A DNA stretch of 64,000 bases, taken from positions 62,001 to 126,000 of the forward strand of contig NZ_FOLW01000002.1 in assembly GCF_900112475.1 (NCBI RefSeq), read 5' to 3'. This document shows positions 57,462 through 64,000 of this stretch, piece after piece (within the stretch, counting starts at the first letter, position 1; each line of letters starts with the position of its first letter). This DNA is from Pragia fontium DSM 5563 = ATCC 49100 (GTDB lineage Bacteria > Pseudomonadota > Gammaproteobacteria > Enterobacterales > Enterobacteriaceae). The notes below the pieces were generated by a model that was given only the letters and a program-made list of their open reading frames with translations, had not been told where the DNA came from and ran no database searches. Both the position numbers and the translations under genes were made by a program.

Positions 57462-57887
57462 ATGAAATTCTTAACGCTGTTAAGCAATGCAGCAATGGTG
57501 GTTGCATTAGCCGGTTGCAGTAATGATCAACACAATAATGTGTTAGCTGAGAACGCCCTGACGGTGACCGGTAGCGTTATTTACCGTGACAGAATGGCGC
57601 TGCCAGACAACGCCCAGATTACCGTATTGTTGGCGGATGTTTCTTTGGCTGATGCGCCCGCTAAAGTTATTTCAACGGTAACTTTCCCGAGTAAAGGAAA
57701 ACAGGTTCCGTTTATGTTTACACTGCCCTATAACGTTGAGCAGGTCAATGCGGCTCAACGGATTGCGCTATCGGCTTCTATTTCTATTGATGACAAGCTG
57801 CTGTATACCACAACCACCATGAATGAAGTTCTGACTAATGCTCAACCAGCTCAGATGGATCTGGTATTGGAACGCGTCAGCAACTGA
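57462..57887 (+). CDS. ybaY: YbaY-family lipoprotein
   Basis: A 141-residue predicted lipoprotein with signal peptide ending VALAGC (Cys19) and a single YbaY-type beta-sandwich domain (LTVTGSVIYRDRMALPDNAQITVLLADVSLADAPAKVI). ATG 57462 follows CGGGAG and gives the proper signal; a GTG at 57438 is upstream. Function unknown in E. coli, where the gene is also between tesB and atl. Confidence 0.92.
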   Translation: MKFLTLLSNAAMVVALAGCSNDQHNNVLAENALTVTGSVIYRDRMALPDNAQITVLLADVSLADAPAKVISTVTFPSKGKQVPFMFTLPYNVEQVNAAQRIALSASISIDDKLLYTTTTMNEVLTNAQPAQMDLVLERVSN

Positions 57888-57905
57888 GACAAATCTCTGG
57901 CATCG

Positions 57906-58247
57906 CTATGATGGCGGTGTCAGCCAGCCATAAATTTTGAAGTTAATTCTATCTGATGGGGTAAATAGTACGCCATCGGCAAGTAATGCCTGTTTTTGTC
58001 GGATATAGTCCGGACCGGTGAGTGAAATTTTACCCTGCGCATTGACCACTCTGAACCAGGGCAGTTTACTTCCTGCCGGTAATCGGCTTAATACAATACC
58101 GACCTGACGCGCAGCGCCCGCGGCTCCGGCGAGTCGAGCGATGGTGCCATAGGTTGTCACTTTACCTGCAGGTATGGAGGCAACAACCGTATAGATTCGG
58201 GTTGGGAGTGATGGCTCATGATTATCCATCTGTTCAGTATTATTCAT
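57906..58247 (-). CDS. atl: Alkyltransferase-like protein Atl (YbaZ)
   Basis: DNA-binding homologue of O6-alkylguanine transferase that recognises alkylated guanines and flags them for nucleotide excision repair without transferring the alkyl group. The active-site motif PCHRV is PWFRVV, so no acceptor cysteine exists; E. coli Atl has PWHRV. The helix-turn-helix TTYGTIARLAGAAGAARQVGIVLSRLP is typical. The start is uncertain: MNNTEQMDNHEPS at 58247 (113 residues) is chosen, but the frame is open to 58355 and a start at 58229 is also possible. Confidence 0.85.
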   Translation of the reverse strand: MNNTEQMDNHEPSLPTRIYTVVASIPAGKVTTYGTIARLAGAAGAARQVGIVLSRLPAGSKLPWFRVVNAQGKISLTGPDYIRQKQALLADGVLFTPSDRINFKIYGWLTPPS

Positions 58248-58396
58248 TATTTGATGGCTGAAAGTTTGGATCGGCGCCCCCATTTTGCCATAAATGGCGA
58301 AATTGAGTAAGAAAACATCGCTTGGAGGATGGAGTCTTGCAATTACCCTATTCATACCGGATAATGCCTGCGCTTCAGTAGAACGAAGCCATCAAT

Positions 58397-58510
58397 GGGG
58401 GCTCTGTTGGTTCTCCCGCAACACTAACTTGTGAACTCGGTCAGGTCCGGAAGGAAGCAGCCGCAGCAGGCGTCGTGTGTGCCGGGATGTAGCTGGCAGG
58501 GCCCCCACCC
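58397..58510 (+). ncRNA. ffs: 4.5S signal recognition particle RNA
   Basis: The 114 bases match E. coli ffs in length and ends (GGGGGCTCTGTTGG start, GGGCCCCCACCC end). They include the conserved SRP apical loop TCAGGTCCGGAAGGAAGCAG and GCCGGGATGTAGCTGGCAGG on the return strand. It binds Ffh and guides membrane proteins to the Sec translocon. Located next to atl as in E. coli. Confidence 0.97.
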
Positions 58511-58665
58511 AATTCTGGGGCTCTGTTAATCTCTTCTTTTAGATCATCTTGCTATTAAACAATCTGAAGCTTGGCTAACTCAGTGATAAGAATTCAAGGC
58601 GATATTATTCTAAGCGTGATTAATTATTATCTTACATTTAAATTAACATGCTGATTTTAAAGTGT

Positions 58666-59169
58666 TTAATGATTTTTTGTTTTTTTACAATAATAGGTTC
58701 TGGTATCTGAGCCATACAAAAAGTATCCATTACTGTCAGCTTTACGGATTTCATAGCTATTATAATCGCCTAATTTATAGGATGAACGAGATAAGATCCG
58801 TTTTTCCAATTCTGGGGGTAAATTATCATCAGCGTTTTTAATGATTTGTGTGGCGCTAATTAAAAAGGTTTTGCGGTCAACAGTGGACGTGGTTCCATTG
58901 ATGATTCTATCGATGTTAAATTCTTCTCCATTAGAAATAGCTTGTCCTTTCAAAGTGAAATAACCGGTACCATCACCATTTCGATTGGATATATATAACC
59001 GAGATTTGATTGAAAGATTGACCTTAGGCGGATAGAGAGCCAGCTCAGAAGTGGTATTGGTTTCACACATGATAGGGTCAGAGAAAGACCTATCTATAAA
59101 ATATGCCGTACCAACTCCCATTATAGTTGCCGTAGCACAGGCGATAATCAATTTAGTTTTAAAGTTCAT
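58666..59169 (-). CDS. FidL-like membrane-anchored periplasmic protein
   Basis: A 167-residue protein with an N-terminal membrane segment (LIIACATATIMGVGTAYFI) and a periplasmic domain that begins and ends with a cysteine (IMCETNTTSE, YYCKKTK). The pattern SRLYISNRNGDGTGYFTLKGQAI then INGTTSTVDRKTFLISATQIIKNADDNLPP resembles the FidL-like family found next to membrane winged-helix regulators. The start is set at 59169, which overlaps the upstream regulator gene by 11 bases; starts at 59172 and 59190 are possible. It probably modulates the upstream regulator, as ToxS does for ToxR and PsaF for PsaE. That role is inference. Confidence 0.65.
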   Translation of the reverse strand: MNFKTKLIIACATATIMGVGTAYFIDRSFSDPIMCETNTTSELALYPPKVNLSIKSRLYISNRNGDGTGYFTLKGQAISNGEEFNIDRIINGTTSTVDRKTFLISATQIIKNADDNLPPELEKRILSRSSYKLGDYNSYEIRKADSNGYFLYGSDTRTYYCKKTKNH

Positions 59170-59968
59170 CATGATTTTTTTCAATGACATAGAGTGACTT
59201 ACAGTTATGAGCATTAGTACTCTTCATTTCATCAGGGCAAAAAATAATGGATTTTCCCGGATTGGGTAATTTAGTGATGTAATATATTTTTCCTTTACTT
59301 CTAGCATCACAAGAATATGTCAGTTTATTCACATCGTTGATAATATACTTCATTGAAATACTACCTGGAGAGGAATATATTTCACAGTTTTTCATGATTC
59401 CACGAAAAGTAAAGTTATCACTATAATCATTACTGCGGTAAATGGATAATGATAGCCAGAGAGCGACGAAATAGGTAATCAGCATAGCCATACTAATCAT
59501 CAATATGGTTTTAATTTTTTTCGGGTCATGCCTTCTTTTTCTTTCCATTTTGATATCATCTGATGCTTCTGTTGCCGTTTTATACTGACTGTCGGACGTA
59601 TCTTCAGGCTTGAGAGCATTTGGATCAGAATATGCCTGTATATAAACACTTTGGCTTAGCTGTACCCCCTCACGAGGTATTGTGGTCAGCATGTCTTTTG
59701 GCAGACCTAAATCTGACAAAATACGCCGTAGCATATAGATATGTTGATGGAAGGTATTTGATGTGATCGGAAGATCTTTACTCAGCCAGACTTCCTGGAA
59801 AAAAAACTCCTTAGGAATGAGATTATGATTGCTGTTTAGCAGGATCGATAAACATTGGTTGCCTGGATTGGTTAGTGGAGCAGGGCTATCTGGTTCATCA
59901 AGTCGATAAAGAATTGCTTTATTTTTATCATAAATAACACAATTATTTATTAATAGTAGATCGCCCAT
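59159..59968 (-). CDS. CadC/ToxR/PsaE-type membrane winged-helix regulator
   Basis: A 269-residue protein with an N-terminal OmpR-type winged helix (about 5-108; NTFHQHIYMLRRILSDLGLPKDMLTTIPREGVQL) and a basic linker (ERKRRHDPKKIK). One membrane segment lies at about 151-176, and the periplasmic domain has three or four cysteines (MKNCEIYSSPGSISMKYIIND). The gene is translationally coupled to the FidL-like gene. It shares its plan with the regulator at 21626, but sequence similarity is limited to the winged helix. The target genes are unknown; a diguanylate cyclase gene lies upstream on the same strand. Confidence 0.8.
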   Translation of the reverse strand: MGDLLLINNCVIYDKNKAILYRLDEPDSPAPLTNPGNQCLSILLNSNHNLIPKEFFFQEVWLSKDLPITSNTFHQHIYMLRRILSDLGLPKDMLTTIPREGVQLSQSVYIQAYSDPNALKPEDTSDSQYKTATEASDDIKMERKRRHDPKKIKTILMISMAMLITYFVALWLSLSIYRSNDYSDNFTFRGIMKNCEIYSSPGSISMKYIINDVNKLTYSCDARSKGKIYYITKLPNPGKSIIFCPDEMKSTNAHNCKSLYVIEKNHDEL

Positions 59969-60250
59969 TGGGGGTGTATATCTCCTGAATTCACTTAAAT
60001 AAAATCAATAACTTACGATTTTAATCTCATAACCCTATGACTATAAAAAGTTAAAAGTATGATGGTGTTTGTGTTTTCTGTTTCATATTAACAGTCATTG
60101 ATAATGTTACAAAAATAAAATCGCTGGTACGTCAGAGCACTGATAGAGGCTGATTAACAAAGCTGTGTGTATAGAATAGTTTATATATACTCTGATTAGT
60201 ATAACTTTTCTTTGAAAAATAATCCTCATGCAAAGAGCTGTTTTTTCACA

Positions 60251-61918
60251 TTAATAAACCGCCATATCGTGGGTGTATACCGTTACTCGATCTTTTCCTG
60301 TTGCTTTAGAATGATATAATGCTTTATCAGCATGAATAATGGTTTGGTCTATATCAAATTTGTTGTTCATTTCAGCGATACCAATGCTGATAGTAAAGTA
60401 AATTTTTTCCCCGCTGGGAAGAGCTACCGATAGATAGCGCACTTTAGTGCATAATTTTTCCAGAATTTTTTTGGCCAGAATATGGTCACAATCATGAAGT
60501 AAAATGGCGAACTCTTCTCCACCATATCGGCAAAATAAGTCATTTTTCCTGAAAAATAGGCTTAACAGCTGGCTAAATTTTATTAATACCTCATCTCCAC
60601 TCGCGTGGCCAAATTTGTCATTGATCTGTTTAAAATTATCGATGTCAATAATAGCCAAAGATGAATGGTTAAAATACTCAGGAGAAGAGTGTTTGATTGT
60701 TTCCAGAAATGCTCTTCTATTTGAAATGCTGGTCAAATAGTCTGTGGTTGATTTTAACTTTAACTGATGAATTAATTGTTGATTTTTATTTTCCAGTAAG
60801 TGCTTTTCAATTTGAATATTCTTCAGTTTTATCAAGGAGCTAATTATGGCATCCAGTTCAAAGCTAAAACGACGCTGGTTCTCTTTAAGATTAATATTTA
60901 AGTCGTTATTAGAGAGTTGGAGAATAGCTTTCTGAATGAGTGAGAAGGCATCACTTAACTTGAATATCATCATGATAATAGGCAGTATGGAAAAAAGAAA
61001 AAATATAATCAGAAAGCACACCATAGTATATATTTTTATTTTTGAGGTGTTTATTTGATTGTTTGCTATATCCGTGGCTTGTTTTAGTAATAATTGACTT
61101 AATAATGAAATATGCTGTTTGTTTTGTAAGTAAAATACATTGATTTGCTGAATGTTAATGTCATTGTACTTCATGCTAACCAACTCTTTATAGATGGTTT
61201 TATTTGCTTTCTCACTGTTATTATTAAAGATTTCATTCACTAAATCATTGATTTTCTCAATTTCATTACTATTGTTTAAATAGAATTTTTGTATAGTAAT
61301 TAGCCGGTCTTTAATTTCATCAATACCTCCAAGTAGCTTGATAGCCTTAATTTTGGAGTCGGTATCAGTATTATTCGATTTGCAAATATCAATTAATTGG
61401 TCAATCAGTTCTGTGAAAGAGGAATAGAGTCGGTTGGTTAACCTGATGCCCTGAACGGATATCATAAACTCAATTGAACTATTAGGGATACGAATCATCT
61501 TATGTTCAATAATCGTTGAAAGTCGATTAAATGAATAACTGCTGGATATAGAGTCATTTTTTCTTATTATATTTGATAAACGTTTGATTTCCAGTGCGGT
61601 ATATTTATCCTGAAGAAAATGGCTTGATTTAGATTGTTTCTCAGAGAACGCGATTAGATTTTTCAGAGCAATATTAGCAGGGTTGTAATTGATTGGATCT
61701 GGATTATTATAAAGTTTTGATATATGAGATATCTGATGCTCATCGTAAATTTTTTCACTGGCAACAAGCAGCAGTTGAAGATACTCAATTCTATTTTGTT
61801 CTGCGATATTTAGTTGAAGTCTGGACCAATTATCTTGAATTGTCGAAATTGAAAGAATACTCAAAGATAAAATAATAAATAAGATAATAAGGGCAAAAAA
61901 GCTTCGAATCTTCATCAT
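60251..61918 (-). CDS. Membrane-bound diguanylate cyclase
   Basis: A 555-residue protein that makes c-di-GMP from two GTP. Two membrane segments (about 5-27 and 293-316) enclose a helical periplasmic sensor domain. The C-terminal GGDEF domain has the active site RYGGEEFAILL (about 466-470) and, five residues before it, the RxxD inhibitory site RKND, so product feedback is likely. STTDYLTSISNRRAFLETIK marks the start of the GGDEF domain. The long helical periplasmic region resembles four-helix-bundle sensors; its ligand is unknown. c-di-GMP normally favours adhesion and biofilm growth. No phosphodiesterase gene is adjacent. Confidence 0.9.
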   Translation of the reverse strand: MMKIRSFFALIILFIILSLSILSISTIQDNWSRLQLNIAEQNRIEYLQLLLVASEKIYDEHQISHISKLYNNPDPINYNPANIALKNLIAFSEKQSKSSHFLQDKYTALEIKRLSNIIRKNDSISSSYSFNRLSTIIEHKMIRIPNSSIEFMISVQGIRLTNRLYSSFTELIDQLIDICKSNNTDTDSKIKAIKLLGGIDEIKDRLITIQKFYLNNSNEIEKINDLVNEIFNNNSEKANKTIYKELVSMKYNDINIQQINVFYLQNKQHISLLSQLLLKQATDIANNQINTSKIKIYTMVCFLIIFFLFSILPIIMMIFKLSDAFSLIQKAILQLSNNDLNINLKENQRRFSFELDAIISSLIKLKNIQIEKHLLENKNQQLIHQLKLKSTTDYLTSISNRRAFLETIKHSSPEYFNHSSLAIIDIDNFKQINDKFGHASGDEVLIKFSQLLSLFFRKNDLFCRYGGEEFAILLHDCDHILAKKILEKLCTKVRYLSVALPSGEKIYFTISIGIAEMNNKFDIDQTIIHADKALYHSKATGKDRVTVYTHDMAVY

Positions 61919-62287
61919 TAAGGTTCCATATAAAATTCACAACCTCAATGTCATGGCAATATCACCGTTGCATTCTAACATATTTTATCTGCTCTTCAAT
62001 TTGCCATTGAATATAGTGATGTATCGGTTATGCAAGTAATAATGGAAAGTGTTGATAAATAATATTACCATTCGTCTATTTTTGGTTTTTTATTCTGTAT
62101 TTATGTGAAATGGCATTGGATTGATTTGATGCTGAGGAGTGAAATAAATTTTTCTATAGTATAAAACGGGTTAGATGAGGAGTGTTTAATATTTATCCTA
62201 TCAGGATAGGAGATATTCTTATTGAGCCTAATATTAACGGTACATTTAGTACCGTTAATATTGTTGCGACTCTATAGTTATCCGTTA
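61919..62287. other. Intergenic region with a perfect inverted repeat
   Basis: No gene seen. AATATTAACGGTAC (62230-62243) and GTACCGTTAATATT (62249-62262) form a perfect 14-base inverted repeat with a five-base loop, 26 bases after the stop codon of the ferritin-VIT gene. There is no T-run, so a simple terminator is doubtful. Confidence 0.45.
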
Positions 62288-63244
62288 TCAGGCACTGCCA
62301 ATAAATAGTCCTGTCGCAAATACCAGTAGTCCACCAACCACGACTTGGAATGCCGCTTGAAGTAATGGTGTGTCCATATAACGATTACGGATCCAGGAAA
62401 TTGCTGCCAACTCAAACATCACCACAATGCCTGAGACAATCATGGCAGTCCAAAAGTCGCTAATCAGGAAGGGCAGGGTATGCCCCAAGCCACCTAGCGT
62501 TGTCATAACGCCACAGGAGGCACCCCGCAGCCAAGGATTGCCCCGACCAGTTAATGAGCCATTGTCTGATACAGCTTCGGCAAATGCCATGGAAATCCCG
62601 GCTCCAATGGAGGCTGCCATACCAACCAGAAAAGCCTGCCAACTATCTTTAGTGGCTAAAGCCGCTGCAAAAACCGGGGCCAGAGTCGAAACGGAGCCAT
62701 CCATCAAGCCCGCAAGGGAAGGTTGGACTATCTGTAAGACAAACAGGCGATGGGCGGATTTTTTTTCTTTATCTTTCTCCGCCGGAGTCAGTAATTGTGA
62801 TTCCAGCTGTTCGGCGCGTATTTGATGTCGATGCTCTTCTGCTGACAGGTCGTCCAATAATTGGCGAATCTGCGCATCGGTGGTTTTTTGAGCAGCCCGC
62901 TCATAGAAACGCTGGGTTTCTATTTCCATAATTTCAGATTGCTTACGAACCTTTTCGATCCCCAGTGGCCGACTCAGCCAGATAGGTTTGCGCTCTACAA
63001 ATCCTTTCACGTCCTGACGACGAATCAGTGGAATATGATTGCCAAATTTTTCTTGATATAGCTTTAGGAGGCGATGACGGTGTCCATTCTCTTCCTTAGA
63101 CATGATGTCAAAAACTTTAGCTGAATTGGGGTAGGTTTCACGCAGGCCTTCGGCAAACTCTATATATATTCGGTGGTCTTCTTCTTCCAGTGAAATGGCA
63201 AGCGCCAGAATTTCTTGTTCAGACAGTTCGGAGAAGTCTTTCAT
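62288..63244 (-). CDS. mbfA: Ferritin-like/VIT1 fusion membrane protein (MbfA type)
   Basis: The 318 residues join two parts. Residues 1-150 form a ferritin/rubrerythrin-like four-helix domain with diiron ligands in SLEEEDHRIYIEFAE, SKEENGHRHRLL, MEIETQRFYERAA and LSAEEHRHQIRAE. Residues 165-318 form a VIT1/CCC1-type membrane domain (QPSLAGLMDGSVSTLAPVFAAAL, GAGISMAFAEAVSDNGSLTGRGNPWLRG). In alphaproteobacteria MbfA is an iron exporter under Irr control and protects against iron and peroxide. Here it lies alone downstream of acrB on the same strand, after a terminator. Confidence 0.82.
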   Translation of the reverse strand: MKDFSELSEQEILALAISLEEEDHRIYIEFAEGLRETYPNSAKVFDIMSKEENGHRHRLLKLYQEKFGNHIPLIRRQDVKGFVERKPIWLSRPLGIEKVRKQSEIMEIETQRFYERAAQKTTDAQIRQLLDDLSAEEHRHQIRAEQLESQLLTPAEKDKEKKSAHRLFVLQIVQPSLAGLMDGSVSTLAPVFAAALATKDSWQAFLVGMAASIGAGISMAFAEAVSDNGSLTGRGNPWLRGASCGVMTTLGGLGHTLPFLISDFWTAMIVSGIVVMFELAAISWIRNRYMDTPLLQAAFQVVVGGLLVFATGLFIGSA

Positions 63245-63315
63245 TATCCCTCCGGAAGGGTGGATATCTTCGGTTAGATAGAATATTAAACCCTTAATTG
63301 TATGTTGTAAAAGAA

Positions 63316-63341
63316 TCAGGGCCGCATTATGCGGCCCTGAG
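63316..63341 (-). terminator. Terminator after acrB
   Basis: CAGGGCCGC-ATTAT-GCGGCCCTG stem; on the minus strand it is followed by ATTCTTTT. It lies 24 bases after the acrB stop codon. Confidence 0.75.
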
Positions 63342-63364
63342 AGGAAAGTTAAATGGTGATTAAC

Positions 63365-64000
63365 TTATGATTCGTGTTTCACTTCGTGTGCATGTTCAAT
63401 GTCTTCTCCGCGCTTACTGAAGCGACGACGAACCACAACAAAGAACACTGGTACAAAGAAGATGGCCAAGATGGTTGCACTAATCATACCACCCAGAACC
63501 CCGGTACCTACCGCGTTCTGAGAGCCGGAACCGGCACCACTGCTGATTGCCAGTGGCAATACGCCTAGCATAAAGGCAAGTGAAGTCATCAGGATTGGAC
63601 GTAAACGCATACGTACCGATTCTAACGTAGCCTCAATCAGACCTTTACCTTCTTTGTCCATCAGATCCTTGGCGAATTCTACGATTAGTATTGCGTTTTT
63701 CGCCGACAGACCTACGGTGGTTAACAAGCCTACAATGAAGTAAACGTCGTTCTCCATACCGCGCATCGTTGTGGTAACCAATGCACCAATAACACCAAGT
63801 GGAACAACCAGCATAACCGAGAACGGAATTGACCAGCTTTCATACAGAGCTGCCAGACACAGGAATACCACAATCAGAGAGATGGCATAAAGTGACGGTG
63901 CCTGGTTACCAGACAAACGTTCCTGATAGGACATACCGGTCCAGTCATAGCCAATGCCCGTCGGTAGCTTAGCGGCCAGCTCTTCCATCAGGTTCATTGC
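63365..64000 (-). CDS. acrB: Multidrug efflux RND transporter permease AcrB (3' end only)
   Basis: The C-terminal 211 codons of an RND pump; the gene continues beyond the right edge. The visible part covers the last membrane segments ([34 protein letters not shown]), the conserved [30 protein letters not shown] and [20 protein letters not shown]. It ends [18 protein letters not shown], which matches the AcrB tail (SRKNEDIEHSHTVDHH) better than AcrD, AcrF or MdtB. It uses the proton gradient to pump drugs, bile salts and dyes through AcrA and TolC. hha-tomB do not follow the gene here as they do in E. coli. Confidence 0.93.
   Translation of the reverse strand, partial: AMNLMEELAAKLPTGIGYDWTGMSYQERLSGNQAPSLYAISLIVVFLCLAALYESWSIPFSVMLVVPLGVIGALVTTTMRGMENDVYFIVGLLTTVGLSAKNAILIVEFAKDLMDKEGKGLIEATLESVRMRLRPILMTSLAFMLGVLPLAISSGAGSGSQNAVGTGVLGGMISATILAIFFVPVFFVVVRRRFSKRGEDIEHAHEVKHES

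Noticed and set aside
57906-58355. Atl gene as a defective O6-methylguanine transferase
   Set aside because: Trp in place of the acceptor Cys is the defining property of the Atl family, not a mutation.

Overview
The window is chromosomal DNA from a member of the Enterobacterales. The gene content and order (recX-alaS-csrA-tRNA-Ser/Arg; mlaA-fadL-yfcZ-sixA-smrB-prmB-aroC-mepA-yfcA-epmC-yfcL-mnmC-fabB; decR-mdlAB-glnK-amtB-tesB-ybaY-atl-ffs-acrB) match blocks known from E. coli and Yersinia, but they are joined differently and the base composition is more AT-rich than E. coli. A genus near Pragia/Budvicia/Limnobaculum or Yersinia would fit; this is an inference and the species cannot be read from the sequence alone.

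Layout. 1-4.5 kb: end of recX, alaS, csrA, then tRNA-Ser(GCU) and three tRNA-Arg(ACG) genes separated by repeated, hairpin-forming spacers that carry partial copies of the tRNA 3' end. 4.5-23.2 kb: an accessory island bracketed by tRNA-Arg genes. It encodes a complete type I secretion operon: a MotA/ExbB-like channel protein with a coiled-coil tail, a TolC-like lipoprotein, a MotB-like protein, an HlyD adaptor, two tandem paralogous repeat adhesins of about 1350 residues, and an ABC transporter. A ToxR/CadC-type membrane regulator and a small zinc-ribbon protein follow. 23.3-31.4 kb: tRNA-Arg(CCU), the ccmABCDEFGHI cytochrome c maturation operon, mlaA. 31.5-45.8 kb: fadL, yfcZ, sixA, a small phosphatase pair, smrB, prmB, aroC, mepA, yfcA, epmC, yfcL, mnmC, fabB, rhtA. 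46-58.5 kb: a cysteine desulfhydrase-like gene divergent from decR, mdlAB, two asr-like genes, glnK-amtB, sdaC, tesB, ybaY, atl, 4.5S RNA. 58.6-64 kb: a membrane winged-helix regulator with a FidL-like partner, a diguanylate cyclase, a ferritin-VIT protein (MbfA type) and the end of acrB.

The most notable system is the type I secretion island. It has the same parts list as Salmonella SPI-4 (SiiA-F), in which a MotAB-like proton channel assists an ABC exporter of a giant adhesin. Here the ABC protein keeps Walker A but lacks the LSGGQ glycines, the Walker B catalytic glutamate and the H-loop histidine, so a weakened or absent ATPase supported by the ion channel is a plausible, testable idea. 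CsrA, a diguanylate cyclase and two membrane-bound winged-helix regulators in the same window are families often linked to adhesion and biofilm control, but no direct link is visible in the sequence.
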